Notes: generated by a model not told the origin, from the letters alone. Counted from the stretch's first letter, positions 46,474 through 57,550 are shown. The stretch is 64,000 nucleotides of DNA from Diabrotica undecimpunctata (GCF_040954645.1 NC_092809.1:67146141-67210140), one strand, 5' to 3'. Numbers and translations are program-made.

Positions 46474-48260
46474 TTAAAATTTTTGTTGCTCTATGATGGC
46501 TTCATAATACCACTTATCCCTTTCTGGAATGAAGCAAAGCTGTTCTTTTAGATTGTCTACCTTTTCTTTGCTTAAGGATCCAGTATTTTGGATATGACTT
46601 GGAATGTTGAATTGTTCAGGTAGAAGGGATGGGAAATTTTTCTTCTTGAGGATATATACCATTTTAAAAGGTGTGTAGTAATCGTTAGACTTCTTGAAAA
46701 GGTATGATCCAAAGATATCTACGCTAATCCACTGTATTCCAGTTTTGAAATTAACCTTTTCATTAAGAAGATCTTTTTTTCTATTCATTAGTTTCATGGT
46801 TTTCATAATAGTTTCCGTGTCTCTAAAGTGATGTTGCATGTCTATCACCATATTTTTCTTGGTTGAAGAAACAATCACATCACGATATTCATCAGGGATG
46901 TAAATGTTTTGATGTTTCTTTAGTCGTTTCTCAATACGTCCAAATGCTCTATCCGAGTCTAAGTACGAGTGTCCTACCTCTGGAAACTTGTGCTCAATCG
47001 TTTTAAAGATGCCTTTGCCCACAAGATACTGAAACAAATATACCATCAAAAAATTTTTATTTTGCCCGGCACACGAGTTCGTCCACAAAACTAGATGATA
47101 TTTTCGATTGTTCGTAGAAAACAACTAAAAATTTCCGAGCTACCTCTGGAAGCTTGATTTTCGGTCCATGTGCAGAAAACGGTTTTTTCCACATTTTTGG
47201 TTATTATGTGGATTTCTAAGTTGTAAAACCACATTTGCCTAAGATAAAAGGCTTTCGAGGTACTAAGCCTAGGTAGGGCATAGTTTGCTTTAGATCCAAT
47301 GTTACATACACAGTGTTCTCTGATTTGCTAGCAAATTCTCTATCTGCTTTTTGAGATTCAAACGCTGATTTGTAATTTTCAGCGTGCTCTTCATTACTTT
47401 TGCCATGTATCGCTTTTGGGATAACCAAAAGACAGATTAAATTCATTATTAAAAATGAATCGGTATGTAGCCTCTTTTATTTGAAACTTTTCATTTCTTC
47501 CGTCAGTTCGGCATTTGTCTAGGTAAAGTTTATGCATTCTAGGGATCAAAAGTTGCGGTAAAAGATATTTTTTGTGAATATTACAATGCCTGGAGTAGTG
47601 CGACTTTTCTGCTGGGAAACTTTAAATATGCTCAATGACGTAAGCAGCAACTTCAGCAGGGGTCTTGTTAGGTCTGACTGCGTGTTTTCCCCTTCTGTTT
47701 GGTGCAGGAGCATTTTTCCCTGATTTTATTGAAGTTTGGATTAGGTCAACCTTTTTCAAGCTGATTGCAAACAAGGAAATGAAAGCCCGTGTGCATACGG
47801 TAGTTTGCCGGCCACTACAAGTTACATTGTATTGGTAGGTGGCAGTTTTATGCTTTAATGCTCCAGTTTTCTTTCTCATTGGTTCCCTTTTTTTAATGCT
47901 CTTAAAAAGAAGGCAGTTTTTTGCATTTACATCTAGTTTGTAGTAGGAAGAAAATATTGATTCCCTTTCTTCTACAGTTATTGACTGAGAACACTTGTAA
48001 CGGCAATTTTCATTGCACAAAATCCCAGAGTTAACGGTTTTAGCGGGTTTTACTTGGCCTATTTTAGAAATGTAAGCCAGACCACTTTCTCTGCACTTGA
48101 CACGTTTTCGTGCTTTCCATTCTTTAATCTTTTTCTGTCTTTTTCTAGTTACTTTTACTTTTAGTGAAAATATTTTTTTCTTGGTTTTAGTGGGCCAATT
48201 AAGAGCCTCTTCATTTCCATTTTCAGGAAGGGCAACGATCTCATCATATGGAATTTACTT
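46474..48260 (-). pseudogene. Transposase pseudogene of the GQNKN-type element
   Basis: Reverse-strand order: a basic N-terminal part (KEWKARKRVKCRESG), CNENCRYKCSQSITVEERES, TCSGRQTTVCTRAF, then a stop at 47622-47624. The same frame goes on with KSHYSRHCNIHKKY, LIPRMHKLYLDKC and FNNEFNLSFGYPKSDT. After a frameshift near 47395 come YVTLDLKQTMPYLG. After another come FYLRQMWFYNLEIH and NQASRGSSEI. After a third come HLVLWTNSCAGQNKNFLMVY, GHSYLDSDRAFGRIEKRLKK and YYTPFKM. The motif usually reads W(T/S)D.CAGQNKN; here Asn replaces the likely catalytic Asp. No ATG opens the first frame after the upstream stop near 48260. Confidence 0.75.
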
Positions 48261-48290
48261 GTAGTTCAAAACTTTTTATTCTTTGTGGTA

Positions 48291-48509
48291 TGGATGAAGG
48301 AAGTAAGTACTTTATCTTGTTACTTACCTCCTTCATTCACTAGATATTTAAAGTAGTATGGTCAATTACCTCCTTCATACGCTGGCTATCTCAGTTATTT
48401 TAAATCATAGAAGGCTGGGGATAAGTGGAAAATTTAATTTAGCACTTACCACCTTCATCCATGCGAATAACTCATTTTCTTAAAAAATGTCACTTACTCC
48501 GTTCATCCA
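48291..48509. repeat. Subterminal repeats, right end of the GQNKN-type element
   Basis: Five units: TGGATGAAGGAAGTAAGTA (48291-48309), TACTTACCTCCTTCATTCA (48321-48339), AATTACCTCCTTCATAC (48364-48380), CACTTACCACCTTCATCCA (48443-48461) and CACTTACTCCGTTCATCCA (48491-48509). The first two face each other 11 bases apart and could form a hairpin. Confidence 0.75.
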
Positions 48510-48520
48510 CTCACCCCTTC

Positions 48521-48640
48521 AAATATTCTGTCATAATCTAAATTTTAATTTTAATTTTCACTTAATATTCTAATTCCTTTATTCAGACCCCATTATGTTC
48601 TATGTTCTGAAACATTTCTATGACCACTTCAGTCGATAAA
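48521..48640 (+). repeat. Copy B of the leader-like repeat, right half
   Basis: Begins AAATATTCTGTCATAATCTA and reaches TTTATTCAGACCCCA, matching 1614-1690 of copy A. Confidence 0.6.
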
Positions 48641-49169
48641 GCATATTTGTGAGTTGGCTACTTTTTGACTTCTATCATGTCACTTCAATTCTGAAGAAAG
48701 CGAAGTTAACGTTCATCTACAAAAAGGCATGCTTTGATTGAAAATACATTTATACCGTTAAAATTTCTTAGAGGTAAGTATATATTTAATATTTAACCAA
48801 TATAAAATGTCTTTATGATTTCATATTTAAGTTCATTTTATACATAGCTAACCTCCAACTGATGACAAACCAGAGGAAATAAAAGAACAGTTCTTCGAAG
48901 ACCTAGAGCAAACCTACAGACGATAACTCAGAAATGACATTAAGATTGTATTAGGTAACATGAATACAAGAATAGGACGAGAGCGAGTTTTCATGCCCAC
49001 GATAGGAAAGCATAGCCTACACAACATCAGTAGCGATAATAAATTATGACTGATAAACTTAGCAGCAGCACTAAACATGACAGTCGCTAGCACCTTTTTT
49101 GAACACAAGAACATACACAAGGTAATCATGAACTCTCCAGTCAGATTAGTCACATATTAATAAAGTAAT

Positions 49170-52100
49170 CTTAATAATAATTTGGGTTCGAAAAGGTCTT
49201 AATTTTAATAACAAACTCAACTCTAGGATAAAGCAATATTGTGTTAATAAACATTCTGAATTTTGTATTATTTTTTTTTTCAAAGACAAGAAAAATAACT
49301 AATATGTTATATTAAATTGTTACAGATCACCATCTGGTGATTTAAATATTTTTTTGAATAACATCGAAGGTATTTTAAATTATTTATATAAACCAAATAT
49401 ACGTTTTGTAATGTGGTGATTTTAATGTAGATACCAGAAATATTACTAACGACCATGTTAGTCTACTCAATGTTTTACTGAATTTTAATATTAATTTTAA
49501 TCTTGTTAATTTTCCAACTAGGGTCACGGATACCAGCGTTACAACATTAGATAATGTATTTGTAAATTTCTCGAACTCCGGTTTGTCATGTGTACTTGAC
49601 AACACTGTATCAGATCACAGAACAGTTTTGGTGGAACTTGACGTTGAAACGGAATTGTCATCTTCTTCTTTGAGTACCGTGCCGTGAAGTTTTAGGCGTG
49701 GGTAGCTTCCATCACGATTTGCCGATATCGTTCTCGATCTTGCGCGGCATGTAATAATTCATCTGCTGATAAGCCAGTCCATTGACGAAGGTTTCGGAGC
49801 CATAAGTATTTCTTCCTACCAATTCCTCTTTTCCTGTCGATCTTTTCGTTGAGTATCACTGCATTATCCTGTATCTGCTTCATCTCATTATATGCCACAG
49901 ATATTCGAGTTTTCTCTTTTTTATCATCTTTATTAAGTCGCCTTCACCTTGACCTACTCTGTTCAAGACTTCTCTGTTTGAAATGTGTTGAACCCATGAT
50001 ATTCTGAGCATTCTACGATATAACCACATCTCGAAGGATTTGTTTATCATGTTAACCTTCATAATCCAGGTTTCACATCCATACATTAATACAGGATACA
50101 CATAACATTTTAGGAACTTAATTCTCAGCTGTAAGTTCAGCTGAGAATTGCTCAGAATAGATCTATTTCATAAATGCTTCTCTTGCAATTTCTATACGAG
50201 TTTTAATTTCTTCATCCGGATTTAGTGTCTCGTTTATCCAACATCCTAGTTATTTAAAATGGTTAACTTTTGTTATCAGTTCATTATTGACAATTAGTTG
50301 TATAGCGCCGAGGTCTTGTTTACTAACCACAAGTAACTTTGTCTTTGTTGTATTTATGCTTAGTCCGTTATTAGAGCATTTTCTAGTGACTCGATCTATA
50401 AGGAATTAAAGATGTTCGATACTTTCAGCCATAATCGCGGTGTCATTTGCATATCTGATGTTGTTAATATAGTTGCTCCCCCGATTCGAACTCCACATTG
50501 CCCTTCCAAGGCTTCGTTAAAAATGATTTCTGAATAAACGTTAAACAAAGTTAGGGACAACACACAACCCTGTCTGCAAATTTTGTCTGTTTCTTTGCCG
50601 TCGGAATTGTCATACTTTATACAAAAAAGACAATTTGGTGAGGACTCGATAAATCACTTTATCGTTAACCTCATTAACGAAAACTGAAATAGTGTTTATG
50701 GAATCTTAGACACTAATCTAGCATTTCAAGCTTTTATAAATATTTTTTTGTATCATTTTAATAATAGTTTTCCATCAACAAGGAAAAAAATCAAAATAAA
50801 CTAAAAATAAATGGATTAATAGTGAAGTGCGAGTGTGGAGTTTTGAATTAAGAAATTTACACGCATTATCAAGGGCAGTACCAATTCTTAGAGATTGTTA
50901 TCAACAACAAAGGAAAAAACATAGAAAACTTTTGACCAAAACAAGAAAAGATTATTACCAGAAAATCATTACTTCGTCTGAAAATCCCAATAAAATCACG
51001 TGAAATATTGTCAATGATTTTTCAAAAAGTGCTAATAACAATGCTAATACTTGTTTAATGTATGATGACAATAATATAATTACAGATCCCTGAAAGGTAG
51101 TAGCATGCACTTTTAACACATTTTTTTAAAAATGCACCCATTGATATCGTGTTGAAAATCCCATGTAATACAGTAGACAAAGACAGTCAGTCAATTATTA
51201 CAGATCATAAAAATTTCTTTCAGTTGTACCCATTTACTGGGCAGGAACTGATCGAACTCCTGCAGAGTATGCTTAAAAACAAATCCTCTAGAGGTTTTGA
51301 CGAAATACCTGCATTTTTACGTCAATTACGTCTATCTTAACAAAACCAACGTAATCCTACAACATCAATGTAATATTTTCTTTCATCTTTATATTATTGG
51401 TTTTGCGATAACTCGTTGCATCTTATACAGAAAAAACGCAAGTTATACATTTTCACAATAAACAAAAATACCTGGAAAATCTTCAGTTTATTTTTAACAA
51501 CATACAAATAGCCACGGTGTCGTCAGGCAAGTTTTTGGGAATAACGATTGACGAAAGTTTTGATTGGAAGTTGCATTATGGAGCGGTTGTTTCGAAGTTG
51601 AATTCCAGTAACTATCTAATTAGAAATTTAAAATATGTTTTGACGGAAAATCAGCTAATTATGATGCACTCGTGGAGTCCAGGCTAAGATACGGGATATT
51701 TTTTTGGTGTCTCCCGACTAACTAGTTGTAGAGAATATTTTAAAAAATATAAAATTTTAACATTGGCGTGTCTATACATTTTTGAATTATGTGTTTTTAA
51801 TTTTTAATAACTTACATCAGTTTAAAACGAGTGGTGATATGCATAATTTAAATACTAGATATTGTAATAAACTTTATATACCATTTTCAAAAGGTAACAT
51901 TAAATTTAAATCGCCCAGGGTATACGGGCCACAGGTGTTTAATTATTTGCCCATAGTTGTAAAGTCCACCAGTTCAATAAATGTATTTAAGAGGAATCTT
52001 AGGCAATTTTTATGTGAAAAAGTGTTTTATAAAGTCGAAGAATTTTTTAGATCTTAAAAATTAGCTGTATTTCATTTGGTTTTTAAATTCATTTCATGTC

Positions 52101-52218
52101 TTGTCTATCTTAGTGTTTAGTTTTTAGAAATGTATATTTATGATTAATTCTATACAAACTATGTTTGCCAGAAAGAAAATAAAGAATTTGAATTTGAATT
52201 TTTGAATTTGAATTTGAA
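49170..52218 (+). mobile_element. CR1/Jockey-type LINE inserted in the outer RTE-like LINE
   Basis: Endonuclease (49325-49660): YRSPSGDLNIFLNNIEGI, GDFNVDTRNI in shifted frame, VNFPTRVTDTSVTTLDNVFV and VSDHRTVLVELD. After the nested piece (49690-50605) come the linker and RT start: RNLHALSRAVPILRDCYQQQ, TGQELIELLQSMLKNKSSRG and FDEIP. The palm with the YADD box is deleted. The C terminus follows with SGKFLGITIDESFDWKLHYG and NTRYCNKLYIPFSKGNIKFK, VFKRNLRQFLCEK. The element closes with AATAAAG and a (GAATTT)n tail at about 52184-52218. Confidence 0.7.
49690..50605 (-). mobile_element. RTE-like LINE, innermost nested copy
   Basis: The reverse strand reads INNIRYANDTAIMAESIEHL (YADD box with Asn for the first Asp), then GLSINTTKTKLLVVSKQDLG, YPVLMYGCETWIMKVNMINK, LYRRMLRISWVQHISNREV and finally KKYLWLRNLRQWTGLSADEL and QDRERYRQIVMEATHA with the stop at 49692. 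Same family as 28195-30187. It sits between the endonuclease and RT parts of the LINE 49170-52218, which makes this the third level of nesting. Confidence 0.8.
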
Positions 52219-53149
52219 TAGATTCAAGACATACGTAATACACCGTAGAAGTTTTAGAGGCGCAAAACTAGACTCAGATCATTGCCTAGTGATTGCCTTG
52301 AAGGCTAAAAATTCAAACACAAATAAAGAAAATAAAATGGATAGAGAAAAAGGGAATTTTCGAAAGATGAGAAATGCGACAATTGCAGAATGGTACTCGG
52401 AAAACATCACCAACAGGCTAAGGAACCAAAATGTAAATGAAGAAGGCCAGACAGATATAGACTCCTACTGGACCAGAATAAAGAAAGACATTAAAGCAGC
52501 TACGAATGGTGAAATAGGAACAGAAATTTGTGCCCATAAAAATCATTGGTTTGACGATGAATGCAAAATGCAACAAAAGAAAAATTTAAAGCCTACAGAA
52601 AGATGAGTACCCACGAACTAGAACAACTGTAAAGAATTACCAAACAAAAAAAAAGAAAAGAAGATACACAATAATACGCCCAATCCTAACGTATGGTTCA
52701 GAGACCTGGACATTAACAAAAAGTAATGAAAACATGTTAGGATGTTTTGAAAGAAAAGTACTAAGGCGACTCTAGGGAGCAGTGAATGACAATGGAGTGT
52801 GGAGAAGACGATAGAACTTCGAACTTTATAGAATTTACGTGTTTGGTGAAGAAAGGCGATAGATAGAGACGACTGAAAAGAAATTCTTGAGGAGGCTACG
52901 ACCCGCGCAGGATTGTTAAGCCAGAATGATGATAAACCTCCAACCCACCTGTTAATTTTCAAACCATATACAGTTAGTACCTTTAATATAATTTAACTGA
53001 TTCATCTCGTAATACATTTATCTTTGCCAATTTGCCATTTTACATTTAATATTGTAGTTATTCTAATATAAAAAAAAACACAGTGTTTATTGTTTTTAGT
53101 TTTTTGGTCTGATTTATATTTTTCCTGAATCCCTTGTTCGGGAGTAGCC

Positions 53150-55655
53150 TCCCCTAAAACCGCATGGTCGACCATAGGGATTAATATACTGCAGTATGTG
53201 GTCGCAGGTATAAAAATTACACTGAAGTCTAATTTTAACCAGCAAGCAACAACTGTAAGAGTACAAATGAGGCAAGGAGAAGTCAAGATTACCTCCGCCT
53301 ACGTAAGACCACAAGATCTACTAATCGATGACGACCTGAACACGTTCTTAAATAACGAACCCTCAATAATAATAGGAGACCTAAACGCAAGATCCCCTAA
53401 TTGGAACTACAGAGCTACGAACAGAAACGGAAGACTACTAAATACATACATCGAAAACAACGAAGACATTATGGCAATGGGCCCCACAGACCCTACGCAT
53501 TATCCAGGAAATGGACTTCCTACACACATATATATTGAAGTAGCGAAAAACCTAGGACTAAAAACAGAACTACAAACGTTAAACGAAGGCACAACCGACC
53601 ACAATCCCATCCTATTGGAACTAGGAACGTGGGAGGAAGAAAGTACAATCAGAAGAATTAAAAAGAAAACAAAATGGACAAACTTTAAGAGACTCGTGAG
53701 CACTGGAAGAAACATAGTTCCAGTGATTGAAACCCCACGAGAAATAGAAGACAGAATCCTAGAGTTGGAAAACATCATCCAACAAGCGCTCAGAAACAGC
53801 ACTACAGAAGAGGAAGTAGAAATGCATACTGGAAGATTTAAGGATATACCACAAGTAATAAAAGACTTGATAAGGGAAAAGAACAGAGCAAAGCAGACAG
53901 CAAGAAGGACAAGGAATCAGGCAGACAAAAACAGATCAAACAGACTAAACAGAGAGGTCAAAACAGCACTACAACAACACCGTAATGAAAGCTGGGAAAA
54001 TCACATAAGAGACATGGAAGAACAAGGACCACCCATGCAAAATCTCTGGAGACTCCAGAGGATTTTGAGAACCGACAGAAAACCAATCCCCCCATTACAT
54101 GGTGAAAATGGAATCGTATACACCATAGAGGAAAAAGCAGAGGTAATGAGGAGTACTCTCGAGAGAGAGTGTACATTAAATTATCACCCAGACAAAGACA
54201 TCGACTTCATAGAAGAAGTCGAAAGACAAAGAGAAAGACCTGATAATCCAAATGAAATTATCCCTCCTACAACACCAGAGGATATAAACGAACTAATTAA
54301 AAATAGCTCGCCGAAAAAAGCACCCGGACCCGACCAAATCACAAACAGGGCACTAAAATATTTACCAGCGAGAGCTATAGTATACCTAACTAACATCATA
54401 AACGCAATGCTAAGATTTAAGAAATTCCCAAACAGATGAAAAGAGGCCCATGTCATAATGCTACCAAAGCCCGGAAAAGACAGCACATTCCCGCAAAACT
54501 TTAGGCCAATAAGCTTACTACCTGCAATCAGCAAGATTGTAGAGAGAATTATACTCAGCAGACTACAAGCCAAAACAGATAGACTAGAGATAATACCTGT
54601 AGCTCAATTCGGCTTCAGATCAGAACACTCCAGTGAACTACAAGTACTCAGACTAACAGAGTACATAGCAGCTGGATTCAACGACAATCAATACACAGGA
54701 GCCGCCTTCCTAGATGTAAGCAAGGCATTCGACAGAGTCTGGCATAAAGGACTAATATACAAAATGAGAGGATACGGGTACAGTGGAGCAATGACAAGAC
54801 TGATCTCGTCGTACTTGAGCAACCGACGTTTCAGAGTCCGGATAGGACAAGTCCTATCCGAACTTGGGAACCCGGAGGCTGGAGTGCCACAGGGAGCGGT
54901 ACTGTCACCCCTACTGTACTCAATATACATAGCAGACATACCTAGAACACCAGGTACACTACTAAGCCGCTATGCCGACGACACAGCGATAGCGGCCAAA
55001 CATAGAAATATAGACATATCGGTAAATAACCTACAAACAGCGCTAGACGACATAGAAGAATGGAGTTTAAAATGGAAAATAGCAATAAACTCCGACAAGA
55101 CACAGGCTGTACTTTTTAAAAAGAGGCATCAGCAACCGGAAGAACAGGTAACTGTGCAAGAAAATCCCATCGAGTGTAAAAGCGAAGCAAAATACCTCGG
55201 AGTAATTATGGATAAAGGCTTAACATTCAACAAACACGTAGAAGCCACAGTACAAAAGGCAAACATGGAAAGAGCTTCAATAAGAGGACTAACAGGGAGA
55301 AAAAGTAAACTCAGAATAAAAACAAAGATAAGACTAATAAACAGCATAATACTGCCCATACTAACATATGCATCCCTTGCTTGGGGACACATATGTAACA
55401 CATCAAAAAAGAAAATACAAGCGGCACACAACAACAGCCCAAGAGAAGCAGTCAACGTACCAAGATACGTTGCAGAAAGATTGGTTCTTTAGAGAATTGC
55501 AACAAATCAGAGTGACTGACACGATGAAAGAAAAAGCCAGGATAAAGTTCGCAGAAATTGAGAACCACCCCATTCACATACTAAGAGAGATGATGAGGTA
55601 TGACGCTTTCTACAGATGGAAGCACAAAAGACCAAAACAACAAATAGTAGAATAA
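53150..55655 (+). mobile_element. Jockey-like LINE, 5'-truncated, endonuclease plus RT with one internal stop
   Basis: Open from about 53198. Endonuclease half: PSIIIGDLNARSPNWNYRAT and EGTTDHNPILLELG (Asp of GDLN and His of TDH kept). The linker follows with WTNFKRLVST. RT: SSPKKAPGPDQITNRAL, FPNR, then a TGA at 54437-54439 where the family has Trp, and in the same frame KEAHVIMLPKPGK, FRPISLLPAISKIVERI, FLDVSKAFDRVWHKG, GVPQGAVLSPLLYSIYIADI and YADD intact (54971-54982). The C terminus LPILTYASLAWGH is followed by a frameshift near 55475; DWFFRELQQIRV and the stop near 55655 are in the other frame. It is the best-preserved long LINE here but still inactive as it stands. Confidence 0.9.
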
Positions 55656-55668
55656 AATAAAAATTACT

Positions 55669-55741
55669 AGAGAGAAAATAAAAATACCAGAGAGAAAATA
55701 AAACACTAGACAGAAAAAAAAACACTAGAGAGAAAATACTT
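55669..55741 (+). repeat. Short tandem repeat after the Jockey ORF, ~19-bp unit x4
   Basis: Units of the form CTAGAGAGAAAATAAAAATA, CCAGAGAGAAAATAAAACA, CTAGACAGAAAAAAAAACA and CTAGAGAGAAAATACTT follow one another just after the ORF end. Probably part of the LINE 3' untranslated region. Confidence 0.8.
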
Positions 55742-55925
55742 CAAAATAACAACAACGCACATAGAAGACAGTTCGTAGCTCAAAACATCCAAGGACTATC
55801 GCAAAGCACAGAGTGAGCCCAGTTGCCTAAAGACGATAAAGTCTATATTGTTATATTGTTTTATATTTATATATTTTTCCATGTCATAGTATAGACTTTA
55901 CACTAATTCTGATTTTTTGTTTCAG

Positions 55926-56040
55926 GGCCACCTACAAAAAAAAATTACAAAAAACCGGCTTCGGCCACCAAAAAAAAATTAAAAAACACTAACAAAAACC
56001 GGCGCAAGCCACCAAAAAAAAATTAACAAAAACCCCAAAA
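55926..56040 (+). repeat. Tandem repeat, ~40-bp unit x3 (GCCACC + A-run)
   Basis: GGCCACCTAC, GGCCACC and AGCCACC each lead into a 9-A run, ATTA and AAAACC(G/C)G-like ends. The stretch is more G+C-rich at the unit joints than its neighbours and may still belong to the LINE 3' region. Confidence 0.75.
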
Positions 56041-56618
56041 CCCGGGCACGTAGGGCCCAACCCCTTGAGCACCAAGTCGCCGAACTGAGCCTAGGCTCAG
56101 AGCGGAGACTTGAGGCCCAAGTAAGCAATTTTAGTTCGCGGATAAGCCACATTAAGATAACAGGATCATAGCGACAATGCGCTGTCCTGAGTTTTGCAAT
56201 CGGTTAGGAAACCATGTTGGGGTTCTATTACCCAGGACCTCCACATGAAGAGCATTTGGCTGATAGTTGTGCCCCTATCGCGCATCAGAGTGCTATAGGG
56301 GGGAAAGGGATGGTCTGGAGCATTGGAGCGCGGTGGGGTGACTCCTGTTTTTTACTCGAGTTAACATACCTCGCTCCAATGAATTGTTACACCCAAACGT
56401 AATTCTTAGGGGTAAACATTTCTCACAGGCTGGGTTCAATCAAATTGCTTGCTTGCATTTTAACCAGTGTTCCAGATACTACCGTACTAGCTGCATTCTA
56501 CAATCCATCCAGTCATCAATAAGTAATCTGCTTGAATACAACAATATTTGCCAAAAGTATCATTTTAAAATCCACAAGGCAAATAAATTCCTGCAGCTGG
56601 CTGTATACCATGTATCAC
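56041..56618. other. G+C-shifted region with a hairpin, no gene recognised
   Basis: Base composition is less A+T-rich than most of the window up to about 56400. A hairpin at about 56271-56300 pairs CCCCTAT with ATAGGGG and, inside, GCGC with GTGC around a 6-base loop. The open frame 56214-56402 has no known motif. It may be the 3' end of the LINE or another element. Confidence 0.4.
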
Positions 56619-57016
56619 AAAAAGAGATTTAATCTTTGTATGTAGGTATATTTAAAAACCCTTAAAAGGGCTACATCAAAAAACACAAACGTTTTCGGAA
56701 TAATAATTCCATCATCAGGTTAAAAAGTAGGTTTAACATGCCTGAGCCACCAAAATATTAGGGTACAACCCTTTACAAAAAAATGAAGTTAGCAAAAAAT
56801 GTACATGTTGTTGTTTAAAAGTGAGTGATATTTAATACTTTATTTGATTTAACTTCAGGCAACACATAACCATGCCTCACGTGAGTTCCAGAGTCCGGAG
56901 AGTAAACGTCTTTAAACGGACATTAGCTGGTAACTCCAGCGAGACTCCAAGTTTTTTGATGTAGCCCTTTTAAGGGTTTTTAAATATACCTACATACAAA
57001 GATTAAACCTCTTTTT
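56619..57016. mobile_element. 398-bp element with 66-bp inverted ends and a hammerhead-like core
   Basis: The arms 56619-56684 and 56951-57016 are inverted copies differing at about one position. Each contains its own small palindrome (CCCTTAAAAGGG). Just inside the left arm, the reverse strand carries the hammerhead-ribozyme core listed separately. Hammerheads of this kind mark the terminal repeats of Penelope-like elements and retrozymes, so this may be a short Penelope-derived or non-autonomous copy. No coding content. No clear target duplication. Confidence 0.75.
56691..56719 (-). ncRNA. Hammerhead-ribozyme-like core
   Basis: The reverse strand reads CTGATGA (56718-56712), one base, a 5-bp stem II GGAAT/ATTCC with TATT loop (56710-56697), then GAAA (56696-56693). 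CTGANGA, stem II and GAAA are the invariant core of hammerhead ribozymes. Stem III would have to be very short (ACG...TGT-like), as in Penelope-type hammerheads, and the cleavage site cannot be fixed by eye. Confidence 0.6.
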
Positions 57017-57019
57017 CAA

Positions 57020-57550
57020 TTTAAAATCTTTTTGTAAAGCTGTACGAAAGATTTGCTTTTTTTTGTTATTAAAATTTCAATTTTAATTTTTTTTGTGTAT
57101 AATACCGTATATTTAAGTATAAATGAATATTGAGTTCTTTAAAATACGCGCGATTTTTCGAGCATGACGGCACAGCCGGAGAGCTCGAAATAGAGCAAAT
57201 GTTTGAAGGAGCAGTTATCTTCGAATACTGTACATTATTTTTTTTATTGGTATGCTTTGAAATTATGTATTATTACTACAAAAATTGAAAATAAGAGCTA
57301 TTAATGTAAAATGGTTGAATTTTTAATATACATCAGTATACCTTTCGTTGTAATGGAAATGAGAAAAACAAAAACTAATTTCATAATCTGTCACATAAGA
57401 GTAATTGTTATTACTGGTTGTATATTACTTTAAAATAAGTTATAACATTGATTACTTAAACAGTAAAGTAGAATCGCGGTTAATACCGAAAAAATCGAAA
57501 GACACTCATAAAAAAGAAAACGTATATTAAATGGATGGAAGAGCTAATGG
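57020..57550. other. No gene or element recognised
   Basis: A+T-rich. The left part may be flank of the inverted-repeat element and the right part the 5' side of the Crypton-like copy. Confidence 0.4.

Larger units (their letters stand above)
46020..48520 (-). mobile_element. Complete GQNKN-type (possibly Sola) DNA element, 2501 bp, AAAT target duplication
   Basis: The left end GAAGGGGTGAGTGGATGAA (46020) is matched by its inverted copy ending at 48520; similarity runs about 30 bp with few mismatches. AAAT flanks both sides (46016-46019 and 48521-48524). The unoccupied copy at 1611-1626 reads ACTAAATATTCTGTC with a single AAAT, which confirms the ends. A 4-bp target duplication fits the Sola superfamily, though that name is tentative. 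An ACTTACCTCCTTCATCCA-like subterminal repeat occurs three times in the left ~300 bp and five times in the right ~230 bp, in both orientations. The transposase gene inside (46474-48260) is broken, so the copy is not autonomous. Confidence 0.8.
48845..52940 (+). mobile_element. RTE-like LINE (outer copy) split by a second LINE
   Basis: The left part (48845-49160) encodes endonuclease: EEIKEQFFEDLEQTY, IKIVLGNMNTRIGRERVF and MPTIGKHSLHNISSDN, with GN for the usual GD in GDFNA. The right part (52219-52615) resumes with RRSFRGAKLDSDHCLVIALK (the SDH motif of the same endonuclease) and the charged linker up to KNHWFDDECK. A deletion then joins this to the extreme C terminus (52655-52940): IIRPILTYGSETWTLTKSNE, FERKVLRRL, and a short 3' end. 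Between left and right lies the LINE at 49170-52218. Confidence 0.75.

Noticed and set aside
56214..56402. 62-codon frame as a small gene
   Set aside because: No homologue recognised, no splice or promoter evidence, and it lies in a repeat-derived stretch.
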